Source of the DNA: JAPUDQ01 sp049291395
GTDB taxonomy: Bacteria > Patescibacteriota > Saccharimonadia > Saccharimonadales > Saccharimonadaceae
DNA length: 49,703 bases
Assembly (NCBI GenBank): GCA_049291395.1
Contig: JBATPJ010000050.1
Location: 1 to 49,703, forward strand
Direction of reading: 5' to 3'
The notes under the pieces were generated by a model that saw nothing but the letters and a program-made list of their open reading frames with translations, was not told where the DNA came from and ran no database searches. The position numbers and the translations under genes are program-made. This document shows, in pieces, positions 1-7,753 of this stretch (positions are counted from its first letter, which is position 1; every line of letters begins with the position of its first letter).

Positions 1-42
1 TGAAAAATCCGGAGCTGGATATGAAGTAAATTTTTCTGCCAT
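1..42 (-). CDS. Start of an unknown protein, cut by the window edge
   Basis: Only the first 14 codons lie in the window (reads MAEKFTSYPAPDFS). The start is supported by a TATACT -10 box whose last base lies 7 nt before the ATG, the same spacing seen at many other genes here. It follows the 192-aa membrane protein gene by 14 nt on the same strand. Product unknown. Confidence 0.6.
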   Translation of the reverse strand, partial: MAEKFTSYPAPDFS

Positions 43-48
43 GTCTTT

Positions 49-54
49 AGTATA
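49..54 (-). promoter_or_regulatory. -10 box (TATACT) of the partial gene at the left edge
   Basis: TATACT, followed by 6 nt and then the ATG at 42. The predicted transcription start falls on the A of the ATG. Confidence 0.5.
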
Positions 55-56
55 CG

Positions 57-635
57 CTACCAGACTTTTGCATAGTCAAGTCCGAAGACTCGCGCTAGCA
101 GCCATTGTAGCCCGAACATCCCAACCGCCCATGCCGATACAAATAGCATCACCGTCCAGATGACGGCCGGCTCCAGCGGCACATCAGGAAATGATGAGAA
201 CGTGATCACAATCGGCGGCAGCAAGGCAGCGATAAATTTGAGGATGAGTTGCATTCGGGCCGAGAGCACGAGCAAGCGCTTCTTTGTGGTGTGCTTTGTG
301 TCCACCACCTTTGGCATGATGAAGTCCGATGATACATGTACCGCCCGGCTCGCAGTTTTCGTGATGACACCGGGTAATTTGAGCAGTAGATAGATCGATA
401 GTGCGACAAAAATGATCGTGATGCCGGCAACAATCGCGATATCGATGACCGACGGAGTGTGATACGGCTGTGCGACGACCGGCACCACCTCACGCTCCAT
501 CGGTACAAATATACCGCTACTCAGTAGCGCTGGCATATACAGCACCGCCACCCATAGCCATTCCAGCGCGCAGGCGATATAGCCGATCGCTCCGACTATT
601 TGGATGAGAGTACTTCCATGATGCTTATATTTCAT
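57..635 (-). CDS. Four-helix membrane protein of unknown function
   Basis: This 192-aa protein has hydrophobic segments at about residues 10-35, 65-88, 128-148 and 158-182, so it probably spans the membrane four times. A basic, Lys/His/Arg-rich loop (about 105-125) lies between helices 2 and 3. I recognise no family motif. The start is supported by an extended -10 box, TGATATGAT, ending 7 nt before the ATG. It is followed on the same strand by the partial gene at the window edge, but that gene has its own -10 box. Confidence 0.75.
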   Translation of the reverse strand: MKYKHHGSTLIQIVGAIGYIACALEWLWVAVLYMPALLSSGIFVPMEREVVPVVAQPYHTPSVIDIAIVAGITIIFVALSIYLLLKLPGVITKTASRAVHVSSDFIMPKVVDTKHTTKKRLLVLSARMQLILKFIAALLPPIVITFSSFPDVPLEPAVIWTVMLFVSAWAVGMFGLQWLLARVFGLDYAKVW

Positions 636-641
636 ATGTAA

Positions 642-650
642 ATCATATCA
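642..650 (-). promoter_or_regulatory. Extended -10 box (TGATATGAT), leaderless
   Basis: TGn plus TATGAT ends 7 nt before the ATG at 635, so the transcript should begin at the start codon. Confidence 0.5.
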
Positions 651-679
651 TCGTACGCCGTCGTACAGTAAGGGGTGGC

Positions 680-2065
680 CTATTTACACCAATTCACTTG
701 CTTATCGTATATCGTTGCGGGCATTGCCCAATCGACGAACAGCTCTCGTTGATAGTACTTTAAGACGGGTGATTTTACGGTTGGATTGTCTGCCCGTGTC
801 ACGCAGGCATCTTTGCTTTTTGAGCGTTTGATCCGCTCAAGAACTACATTCACCTGTTGCTGATGTCGTACCATCATGATCCCAATATCTACAGTGATGA
901 TACTCGTCAGAAGTAGCAACGGCATCGCAGTCATCATAAGCAGTCCCTGCTTGATATTTCCGATCATGAACAGCCTGTTGACAGTAAAAAGAACACTAAC
1001 GACTACACATATATATGCAGGGATCAGGATTCGTGTCATCCCAGTTATATCGATCTGCGAGACAGCAAAAACATGAAGGATAAAAAATAGTAAGGCAACG
1101 ACAGAAAATTTCACACCATCGACCGACTCCCGCCGCTTCGGGATAAGCTTCTTTCGTGCGATGATATACTCTACCAACGCCGCAAAAATCATCATAAGGA
1201 TTGCAGGGGAAACTGATCGAAAATTATGCGCCATATTACCAAGAAGCGCCACCCCACTAGCCGCCGGAGAGGCAATAAGATTCGCGATAGAGACATAGCT
1301 ACTGTTGTATCCGTGCGTATATGACGAGACCCCTGGGCCAAATACGTACATCACCAGCATAGCGAGTAGTATCCCCGCTACGGCAAATATCTGCCACGAG
1401 CGCAAAATCTTATCAAAATCAATGGTACGCTTGAGAGCTATCCGATTATACAAGACGACAAGACCAGTAGTCATGAGAAACACTACTGGAGTAACATTTG
1501 ATGAAAAAGCAAACAAAAATCCCACAACAAACATAAGTAGCTTCATGCGTGGCCGTGGGGCTATAGTTGCCCCGCGTAATTGATAGACGAAAGGCAGAAG
1601 AAATAGGAGGGAAAAAATTGTCAATAACAAATAATTATGTATGTGCGAGAAGCCACTAATCAGTGACCTGCTATAGTCCGAAAGGAAAACGGCGAGAAAG
1701 GACAGGCAGAAAATCAAGGTGTCTTTCACCTCGAACCGAGGGCGTCGATCTAATATCAATCTCGTCATTATTAAAAATATGCCGATAGCGAGGATGACAT
1801 CCAATGCACGAAAAATCGTATCTATACCGAACCGATATGTATAATCAAAAAAATTAATGACAGACCATGCATACATATCACCGAATCGAGCGCTCCAATG
1901 AAAAGCAGCGATGGCATCATGGATGACCGCGGGAGATTGCCCCGCCCCCTGATAGATATCCTCACTACTAACTGATTGCAAGAAATATACGACGATAAAA
2001 AATAAAGTTGGTAGTGCAAATAGTGCTGCTGTCGTAGCTGCCGGTAGGGCACTCCGTATCTTCAT
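680..2065 (-). CDS. Large polytopic membrane protein, possibly glycosyltransferase-like
   Basis: A 461-aa integral membrane protein with roughly ten to eleven hydrophobic segments. The layout (a first helix, an extracytoplasmic loop of about 60 residues with aromatic and Asp residues, then many helices) resembles GT-C-like or DUF6056-type membrane proteins; this is inference and no catalytic motif is certain. The frame extends 16 codons further upstream to 2113, but I chose the inner ATG at 2065: TGTTACAAT, an extended -10 box, ends 8 nt before it, and the sequence from there begins with basic residues and then a transmembrane helix. It lies downstream of tRNA-Pro, separated by a terminator. 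Confidence 0.75.
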   Translation of the reverse strand: MKIRSALPAATTAALFALPTLFFIVVYFLQSVSSEDIYQGAGQSPAVIHDAIAAFHWSARFGDMYAWSVINFFDYTYRFGIDTIFRALDVILAIGIFLIMTRLILDRRPRFEVKDTLIFCLSFLAVFLSDYSRSLISGFSHIHNYLLLTIFSLLFLLPFVYQLRGATIAPRPRMKLLMFVVGFLFAFSSNVTPVVFLMTTGLVVLYNRIALKRTIDFDKILRSWQIFAVAGILLAMLVMYVFGPGVSSYTHGYNSSYVSIANLIASPAASGVALLGNMAHNFRSVSPAILMMIFAALVEYIIARKKLIPKRRESVDGVKFSVVALLFFILHVFAVSQIDITGMTRILIPAYICVVVSVLFTVNRLFMIGNIKQGLLMMTAMPLLLLTSIITVDIGIMMVRHQQQVNVVLERIKRSKSKDACVTRADNPTVKSPVLKYYQRELFVDWAMPATIYDKQVNWCK

Positions 2066-2072
2066 TACAGTT

Positions 2073-2081
2073 ATTGTAACA
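2073..2081 (-). promoter_or_regulatory. Extended -10 box (TGTTACAAT)
   Basis: Ends 8 nt before the ATG at 2065. It supports the shorter start of the polytopic membrane protein. Confidence 0.45.
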
Positions 2082-2165
2082 GGTCTCTCGGTCAAACTCC
2101 ATGAGTCTGACAATAGCTACTTGGTGCAAGTCATGCCAACAGAATAGCGACTAAAGACCACAAAA

Positions 2166-2190
2166 AATGGTCAGGACGAGCCTGACCATT
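2166..2190 (-). terminator. Rho-independent terminator of tRNA-Pro
   Basis: Perfect 10-bp stem AATGGTCAGG/CCTGACCATT with loop ACGAG, followed on the minus strand by a run of T. It lies 5 nt past the tRNA 3' end. Confidence 0.85.
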
Positions 2191-2195
2191 TTACT

Positions 2196-2271
<76 letters not shown>

Positions 2272-2285
2272 TAGCAACAGAGAAG

Positions 2286-2294
2286 ATTGTAACA
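2286..2294 (-). promoter_or_regulatory. Extended -10 box (TGTTACAAT) of tRNA-Pro
   Basis: Lies 15 nt upstream of the mature 5' end of tRNA-Pro. I see no clear -35, as expected for an extended -10 promoter. Confidence 0.45.
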
Positions 2295-2373
2295 GAAATC
2301 GCACACGATGGCTAGGGGCGATGTTTACGTGGTGATACAACCCCGCTCACTTGAGAACACAGAGATGGCGGTA

Positions 2374-3879
2374 CTACTTCGCGAATTCAATCGCGCGGGT
2401 TTCGCGGATGACGTTGACTTTGATCGTACCCGGATACTGCATGGTACTTTCAATCTTGATGGCGATATCACGGGCTAGTTTGATAGCGCTCAGATCATCG
2501 ACATTTTGCGGCTTGACGATGACGCGGACTTCACGACCGGCACTGATAGCGTAGGCTTTGTCGATACCTTCGAAACTTGTCGCGACGTTTTCAAGATCGC
2601 GCATACGCTCGATGAAGTTCTCGGCACTGATGTTGCGAGCTCCAGGGCGCGCAGCCGAAGCGGCGTCGCAGACACGAACGATAATTGCTTCAGGCGTCGT
2701 CGCCTCGATGTCGTCATGGTGAGCTTCGATGGCATGAACGATGTCATCACTCATGCCGTATTTGCGAGCCAGCTCGGCACCGATATGGTGATGCTTGCCT
2801 TCGATCTTGTGCGTCACAGCCTTGCCGACGTCGTGAAGCAGTGTCGCTGTCTTGGTGACGCGGACATTGGCACCGATCTCTTCGGCGATCAGCCCGGCCA
2901 TATGTGCCATCTCTGTCGAGTGTTTGAGCACGTTTTGGCCATAGCTGGTACGGAATTTCAGCTCACCAAGCAGACGAATCATCTCAGTCGGGATGCCGAC
3001 GACACCAACTTCGCGAGCGGCGTCTTCACCAGCCCGCGTGATCTCTTTGTCGATCTCTTTTTGGGCCTTCTCGACGACTTCTTCGATACGGGCTGGGTGG
3101 ATACGACCGTCTTTCATCAGCATCTCGAGCGCAGCCCGAGCTACCTGGCGACGAATCGGGTCAAAGCTACTAAGGATAATCATACCCGGGGTATCGTCGA
3201 CCAATATGTCGACACCAGTGGCACGCTGCAAAGCCTGGATATTGCGACCTTCTTTGCCGATGATGCGGCCTTTCATCTCCTCGTCGGTCAGCTTGACGGC
3301 GGTGACGGTACGCTCAGCGGTCACGTCTGAGCTCATGCGCTCCATGGCGCTCACCAGGATCGTCTGGGCTCGCTCTTCGGCGTCTTGCATGGCGTCTTTT
3401 TGCAGCTTATCGATGAGTCCGAGCAGGTCTTGTTTGATGTCGCGCTCGGTCATCTGCATCAGCTTGTCTGCAGCGTCTTTTTTGGTCAGCTTGGCAATCT
3501 TTTCGAGCTTGTCCTGCTGCTTGGTACGGATCTCACGGATCTCGTTCTTGAGCGACTCCACCTCATCTTCTTGGCGACGTAGTTTCTCGCCGCGCGTGTC
3601 GAGCTCTTCGAGCTTGCGGTCAAGATTGGTCTCACGATCAGCCACGCGATTTTCAGCTTTTTTGAGTTCACGACGGTGCTCGTCTTGATCTTTCTTCGCT
3701 TCTTCAGCGGCCTTCAGCGCTTCATCTTTGGCCTTCAGCAATATATCACCAGCTTTGTTCTTCGCTTGGTTGATCAGCTTATCAGCCTCAGCCCCAGCAC
3801 TTACGCCGCGTTTTTGGTTGTAGGCGTATGTTCCGCCAGCACCGACAACAACTCCAATAATTGCGAGGAGTATTTCCAT
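2374..3879 (-). CDS. rny: Ribonuclease Y
   Basis: Membrane-anchored endoribonuclease that starts mRNA decay. The 501-aa protein has the full family layout: an N-terminal transmembrane helix (about residues 2-20), a long charged coiled coil (about 30-190), a KH RNA-binding domain (GRIIGKEGRNI motif near 205-215) and an HD phosphohydrolase domain with LLHDVGKA, EAHHDD and the metal-binding histidines around 330-400. The length is close to the usual ~510-520 aa. AAAGGA lies 7 nt before the ATG, so this gene has a Shine-Dalgarno leader, unlike many neighbours. It stands alone between tRNA-Pro and the sortase gene. Confidence 0.97.
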   Translation of the reverse strand: MEILLAIIGVVVGAGGTYAYNQKRGVSAGAEADKLINQAKNKAGDILLKAKDEALKAAEEAKKDQDEHRRELKKAENRVADRETNLDRKLEELDTRGEKLRRQEDEVESLKNEIREIRTKQQDKLEKIAKLTKKDAADKLMQMTERDIKQDLLGLIDKLQKDAMQDAEERAQTILVSAMERMSSDVTAERTVTAVKLTDEEMKGRIIGKEGRNIQALQRATGVDILVDDTPGMIILSSFDPIRRQVARAALEMLMKDGRIHPARIEEVVEKAQKEIDKEITRAGEDAAREVGVVGIPTEMIRLLGELKFRTSYGQNVLKHSTEMAHMAGLIAEEIGANVRVTKTATLLHDVGKAVTHKIEGKHHHIGAELARKYGMSDDIVHAIEAHHDDIEATTPEAIIVRVCDAASAARPGARNISAENFIERMRDLENVATSFEGIDKAYAISAGREVRVIVKPQNVDDLSAIKLARDIAIKIESTMQYPGTIKVNVIRETRAIEFAK

Positions 3880-4045
3880 AGTAGATCCTTTCGTTTATCG
3901 ACGATCTTTTCACAGATTATTCGACATTGCTATCAGGTCTCTAGTCGGTATCAAAAGATGGTCTTGGTTCAGTAAATTTCACAACGCATCGGCATAATAC
4001 TATACACCGATACTCTCTAAACTATAATGACTCAAGGCAAAATGG

Positions 4046-5029
4046 TCAAATCGCGACAGCAAACACCATAGTGCGACTATCAAATTGGTTCGTGCTTGCA
4101 TTAAATGAACCCCCACAAGTGATAAGGTTGAGTCCTTGTTTGCCCGCCTCATATGGTACCATCAGCTTGTTCATATCGAGATCACTCACTTTGACAGTCT
4201 CGACTCGGCGTACCACATAGGTAAATTTCTGCCCATCGCCACGTTCGATGATGATCTGCTGATCATTCTTAATATTTTTGAGATGATAGAATACGCCATG
4301 AGCCGTCGGACCCGACACGTGCCCGTTTATCACCACCGCACCAGCCTGACCTGGTAGATTACTGCCGTTATACCATGCCGCATCATGAACATTTGCCGGT
4401 ACACGCATCGTGTTGTTATTGTCGACGCCGACCTGCATCACTCTTGCCGAAACACCGAGTGAAGGAATGCTGATAATTTTCGGCAGATTTGGTGCTACGA
4501 CATAGCGACTAGTGTCGGCTGGTGGTTTTTCTTCGCTGGGCGGCGACTCACCCGAACTGGACCCATCACTCGCTACATTGTTCTCGATCGCAAGCACTTG
4601 TTGCTCGGCTTTTTTAGTCGTCATAAAACTGTATGCACTGACCGATAGACCGGCGCAAAATATCAAGCCAGCCATGGCATAGATCAGGAGCGCGCTTCGT
4701 GAACGTTGTGCCCGTGGATAGGTAAAGCCATCTATGATTATCTCATCAATACTACGGTACACCTTCTTGGGTGCGTGGGTATGGTGCGCCACCGGAGATG
4801 ATGCAACCCGTGAGACAGTTCGATGATGCTGCGAGGGAAGAATATCCATCACTTGTTTTGGCGAACTGATCTTGCTTGGCGCGCTCACTGACAATTTTTC
4901 CGTAGGAATGATATCGGCAATCGGACGACCTACTAGCCGCGCACCTCGTTTGTGCACCACAACATGGGGCCTGCGATACTGCGCCGCATACCTTTGGCTC
5001 ACTATGTCGTGATATAACCGACGGTCCAC
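4046..5029 (-). CDS. Sortase (class E/F-like) with cytoplasmic tail
   Basis: Membrane transpeptidase that joins surface proteins to cell-wall peptides. The 327-aa protein has a basic cytoplasmic N-terminal region of about 110 residues, one transmembrane helix (about 112-132), a Pro/Glu/Ser-rich linker and a sortase domain. The catalytic residues are visible: His237 in NGHVSG, Cys305 in LITC and Arg319. The class assignment is inference. The start codon is GTG at 5029, preceded by AAGGAG and a good promoter. The long cytoplasmic tail is unusual for a sortase. A likely substrate is the next gene upstream (5161-6714), which ends in a sorting signal. Confidence 0.9.
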   Translation of the reverse strand: MDRRLYHDIVSQRYAAQYRRPHVVVHKRGARLVGRPIADIIPTEKLSVSAPSKISSPKQVMDILPSQHHRTVSRVASSPVAHHTHAPKKVYRSIDEIIIDGFTYPRAQRSRSALLIYAMAGLIFCAGLSVSAYSFMTTKKAEQQVLAIENNVASDGSSSGESPPSEEKPPADTSRYVVAPNLPKIISIPSLGVSARVMQVGVDNNNTMRVPANVHDAAWYNGSNLPGQAGAVVINGHVSGPTAHGVFYHLKNIKNDQQIIIERGDGQKFTYVVRRVETVKVSDLDMNKLMVPYEAGKQGLNLITCGGSFNASTNQFDSRTMVFAVAI

Positions 5030-5083
5030 TGAGGGACTCCTTCCTACTTGTCTCTGTTTGTTTTTACTTTTCTCTCACATTCT

Positions 5084-5111
5084 ATTATAGCAATGCCTCT
5101 TATTGAGTCAA
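5084..5111 (-). promoter_or_regulatory. Sigma70-type promoter of the sortase gene
   Basis: TTGACT, 16-nt spacer, TATAAT, with TGC just before the -10 (extended). It gives a leader of about 48 nt containing AAGGAG before the GTG start. Confidence 0.75.
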
Positions 5112-5113
5112 GC

Positions 5114-5145
5114 AAAATGCCCTCTCGAGGATGAGAGGGCATTTT
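5114..5145 (-). terminator. Terminator after the sortase-anchored surface protein
   Basis: Perfect 13-bp stem AAAATGCCCTCTC/GAGAGGGCATTTT with a 6-nt loop. It separates the surface protein gene from the sortase promoter that follows. Confidence 0.85.
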
Positions 5146-5160
5146 ATCATTCTGGCTATC

Positions 5161-6714
5161 TTAGTGTCGGTGCAATTGGAGCTTGCGTCCAACGACAATC
5201 AGCATGAGAGCTGCAAAGCTAGCGGCAATTGCTGTCAATACTGGGTTCGTACGAATAAGTTCAAATCCAGTGTTTGGAATACCTGGAGTATCCAGGACAG
5301 TCAGAACAACATCATTGCCATCACCACCCGTATAGGTGATCTTGAAGAGTACACCATTTTGCGTAAAGGTTGCCCCTTCAACGAGTCCTTTGAAGGTTCC
5401 TTGGACTGGTTGTGAGCCGGCAACGCTAATGATCGTGTACGTCTGATCTTTTTTAGGGATAAATTTGTTATAGAGTGACGTTGAAAGTACTGCTTCGGTA
5501 CCGAGGATCACTGTCGGTGACGACTGAGTAGTGTTTGTAACTTGGATTTGATCGTATCCAGTGCATGGGTCTACGCCGCCAAGTTCAAATATGTATTCGC
5601 CACCTAGTGAGAGTGTGCCAGTTATATGACAGCCAGGGCTATTTCCGGGTGATAGTTTGCCGCCCTGTTCGATAATTGTTGCACCTAGAACAGTTCCATT
5701 ACCCTTCAGTGTACCGCCGTCCAAGACTACTACCCTGCTCCTGACAGCATCTGCTGCCATGATGGCGGTTTCTAAGACACCGACACCAACCATTCCTGTC
5801 TCATTTTTGCCCGTTATATCAGTCGTCTTTGCAGTTATCTGCTGAGTCGTGTTACCAACGATGAGTGCGCCAAGAGAAACACTGCTTTTTACAAGCTTCG
5901 CTGGGTCGGCCCCGCTTCCCACGAACGAGACTGAAGATCCATCATATACAGTAACCTGCACTGGAGACGAGCTGTTTATTGTCAGTGGGCTTGTCACGCT
6001 CCAACTCGCCCCATCGCCAAAACTTACACCCCCAAAACCAAGCATAGCGCCATCGTTTAGTGTCATGGGCGTGGATAATGTCTGAGTTGAGCTTCCGGCT
6101 CCAAATGTGACCCTCTTAGCGATCAAAAGGCTCCCAGCCGTATTGGTGACGACGTTGTAGCCTATGTCATAATCAGAACTGTTTGCATCCAAACTCAACA
6201 TACCGTCTACAGAGAGACCCTTGAAGTTATACCCAAACATAATATTATTAGTTAGATGATAATCCCCCCTGACGACAATGTCAGCAAGATTATCTATATC
6301 TGGGTTGCTGGTAGGCGTACCGATCTTAATGTATGAGCTAGTCCCCGTCGTCTCAACCAAACCGCTCCCGGCTAGCGTCAATTGGCTCAAATATAAGGTT
6401 TTACCTGAGTTAATATTGCTGTTATTAAAGGTTACCTTCGATAGCTGTGGGTTTGTGTCGTTTGTGATGACCCCCTTCGGCGCTGGATCCGGAGCAACGG
6501 TCGCAGAGTCAAATACTGCAATATCCCCGTTTTGTGGCACCCCACCTCCACAACCCGACCAGTTCGTAGCCGTACTGAATATGTTGTCACCTGCAGTGCC
6601 GACCCATGTACAGCTCTGCGTGAGCGCGCTGGCAGGAAGACTGCTGAGTGACGACAGAAGTGACGACCCCGTGACAACCGCAGCGACTAACAGGCGCGAA
6701 TGTTTTATTTTCAT
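5161..6714 (-). CDS. Secreted autotransporter-like beta-strand protein with C-terminal sorting signal
   Basis: 517 aa. It begins with a Sec signal peptide (basic start, hydrophobic core, probable cleavage after ASA near residue 30). The body looks like autotransporter-associated beta-strand repeats: an early NW...P..GDIAVFDS segment, then GTLKGNGTV, GGKLSPGNSPG and the YTGGDGNDVVLTV ending typical of such passengers. The C-terminus has IPNTGF (479-484), a hydrophobic stretch (about 491-509) and a basic tail GRKLQLHRH, which is the three-part signal of a sortase substrate. Its own promoter (TTGACA-17-AATAAT) and AAGGA ribosome site precede it, and a terminator follows. It is probably an adhesin or surface-layer component; binding target unknown. 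Confidence 0.85.
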   Translation of the reverse strand: MKIKHSRLLVAAVVTGSSLLSSLSSLPASALTQSCTWVGTAGDNIFSTATNWSGCGGGVPQNGDIAVFDSATVAPDPAPKGVITNDTNPQLSKVTFNNSNINSGKTLYLSQLTLAGSGLVETTGTSSYIKIGTPTSNPDIDNLADIVVRGDYHLTNNIMFGYNFKGLSVDGMLSLDANSSDYDIGYNVVTNTAGSLLIAKRVTFGAGSSTQTLSTPMTLNDGAMLGFGGVSFGDGASWSVTSPLTINSSSPVQVTVYDGSSVSFVGSGADPAKLVKSSVSLGALIVGNTTQQITAKTTDITGKNETGMVGVGVLETAIMAADAVRSRVVVLDGGTLKGNGTVLGATIIEQGGKLSPGNSPGCHITGTLSLGGEYIFELGGVDPCTGYDQIQVTNTTQSSPTVILGTEAVLSTSLYNKFIPKKDQTYTIISVAGSQPVQGTFKGLVEGATFTQNGVLFKITYTGGDGNDVVLTVLDTPGIPNTGFELIRTNPVLTAIAASFAALMLIVVGRKLQLHRH

Positions 6715-6751
6715 ATTATTCCTTTTTTTGTTTTTGTACTTTATGAGTTTG

Positions 6752-6780
6752 ATTATTCAGGATGCTTACGGTAATGTCAA
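6752..6780 (-). promoter_or_regulatory. Sigma70-type promoter of the surface protein gene
   Basis: TTGACA, 17-nt spacer, AATAAT, with a leader of about 30 nt carrying AAGGA 6 nt before the ATG. This is one of the best consensus promoters in the window, consistent with strong expression. Confidence 0.7.
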
Positions 6781-6793
6781 GAGAATTAACAAA

Positions 6794-7168
6794 TCATTTT
6801 TGAGGAGAGGTAATTCGTGGCTCGGCGCCGTAGTCGGGTAGAACGCTCGTATCATTTTCACCGCGTTGCAGTCGCTCCAAACCGTCGGCCGCCCAGTCAT
6901 CACCCGAGATACCGACGATCGGGATAGACTGACTATAAGCCATCGTGTTCGCCACCGTACAGCCGATGCGCAGACCGGTGAAACTGCCTGGTCCTTTGTA
7001 GATCATGACGCCTTCAAGTAAATCCACATCGACGAGCTCGATACACTCACGTAACAGGTCACGCGCCAGCGTCCGATGCGCCTCCCAGACTTTCTGAGCG
7101 ACAAGATTACCATCGTCATAGATATACAACTCAGCCGTCGGGCTATCGGTTCGGATAGCGAGGATCAT
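6794..7168 (-). CDS. tsaB: TsaB-like tRNA t6A synthesis protein, short form
   Basis: TsaB is the non-catalytic partner of TsaD in making N6-threonylcarbamoyladenosine on ANN-decoding tRNAs. The signature KGPGSFTGLRIG is present at about residues 59-70, in an ASKHA-type N-terminal fold. At 124 aa it is about half the length of the E. coli protein, so the C-terminal domain is essentially missing; short TsaB forms are, to my knowledge, common in reduced genomes. Its start overlaps the tsaE stop by 4 nt (ATGA), so the two are coupled. Confidence 0.85.
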   Translation of the reverse strand: MILAIRTDSPTAELYIYDDGNLVAQKVWEAHRTLARDLLRECIELVDVDLLEGVMIYKGPGSFTGLRIGCTVANTMAYSQSIPIVGISGDDWAADGLERLQRGENDTSVLPDYGAEPRITSPQK

Positions 7169-7611
7169 TGGGCCGCCTCCAGATAGTCATGACTGGCCGG
7201 AATCGTCATCGAGACGTCGCGCCCTTCATCATCAGCTCGATAAGCAAGCGTGATCGTCACGCGGTCATCCGGCAGCACCGCACCGATCGTTTCACCCCAT
7301 TCGACGACCGTGATTGTATAAGGGTCAGCCAGCGACTCAGCCAGCTCATAGCTCAGCACACCGGCTTTGTGCAGCCGATAAAAATCATAATGCGCCAGCG
7401 TCAAGCCATCCCGCGCCGCATATTCTCGGCTCAGTGTAAAGCTCGGGCTCTGCACATCCTCATCGATCACTAAACCCTCGGCAACACCCTTCACAAGCGT
7501 CGTCTTGCCAGCACCGACGTCACCGAGCAGCTCGATACATTCACCGCCGCGCAGAAGATGCCCGAGACGACTACCGAGTTTTTTCATCTCTTGATCAGAA
7601 TGCACAATCAT
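7165..7611 (-). CDS. tsaE: TsaE, t6A synthesis P-loop ATPase
   Basis: TsaE is the small ATPase that drives the TsaB-TsaD complex in t6A tRNA modification. The 148-aa protein has Walker A GDVGAGKTT (residues 30-38), SPSFTL, HYDFYRL and the conserved VVEWGE segment. The frame stays open upstream to 8085, but that part is antisense to pilB, so I chose the ATG at 7611. A TATACT box ends 9 nt before this ATG. It is translationally coupled to tsaB. The pilus operon is divergent. Confidence 0.93.
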   Translation of the reverse strand: MIVHSDQEMKKLGSRLGHLLRGGECIELLGDVGAGKTTLVKGVAEGLVIDEDVQSPSFTLSREYAARDGLTLAHYDFYRLHKAGVLSYELAESLADPYTITVVEWGETIGAVLPDDRVTITLAYRADDEGRDVSMTIPASHDYLEAAQ

Positions 7612-7687
7612 ACGCTCACAGTATAAACCACTCCTCTTTATATCTATACAACTTGTGCTTATCTCGGTATGATAGAGGGTAGCCAAT

Positions 7688-7753
7688 ATGGGTGGAAAAC
7701 GTGACACTATCGTAGCTCGCTGGAGAGCAAACATCTCAGGGGTAATCTCATGA
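7688..7753 (+). CDS. Possible 21-aa leader peptide ahead of pilB
   Basis: A small open frame begins MGGKRDTIVARW and its TGA overlaps the pilB ATG as ATGA, the same junction used throughout this operon. A TATGAT -10-like box (7668-7673) and an AGAGGG ribosome-site-like sequence lie upstream. The peptide is basic with no known motif. It may couple translation to pilB, but it could also be chance. Confidence 0.4.
   Translation: MGGKRDTIVARWRANISGVIS

Noticed and set aside
2506..3330. A 274-aa plus-strand frame opposite rny
   Set aside because: Antisense shadow of a full-length, motif-complete RNase Y; no promoter or domain of its own.
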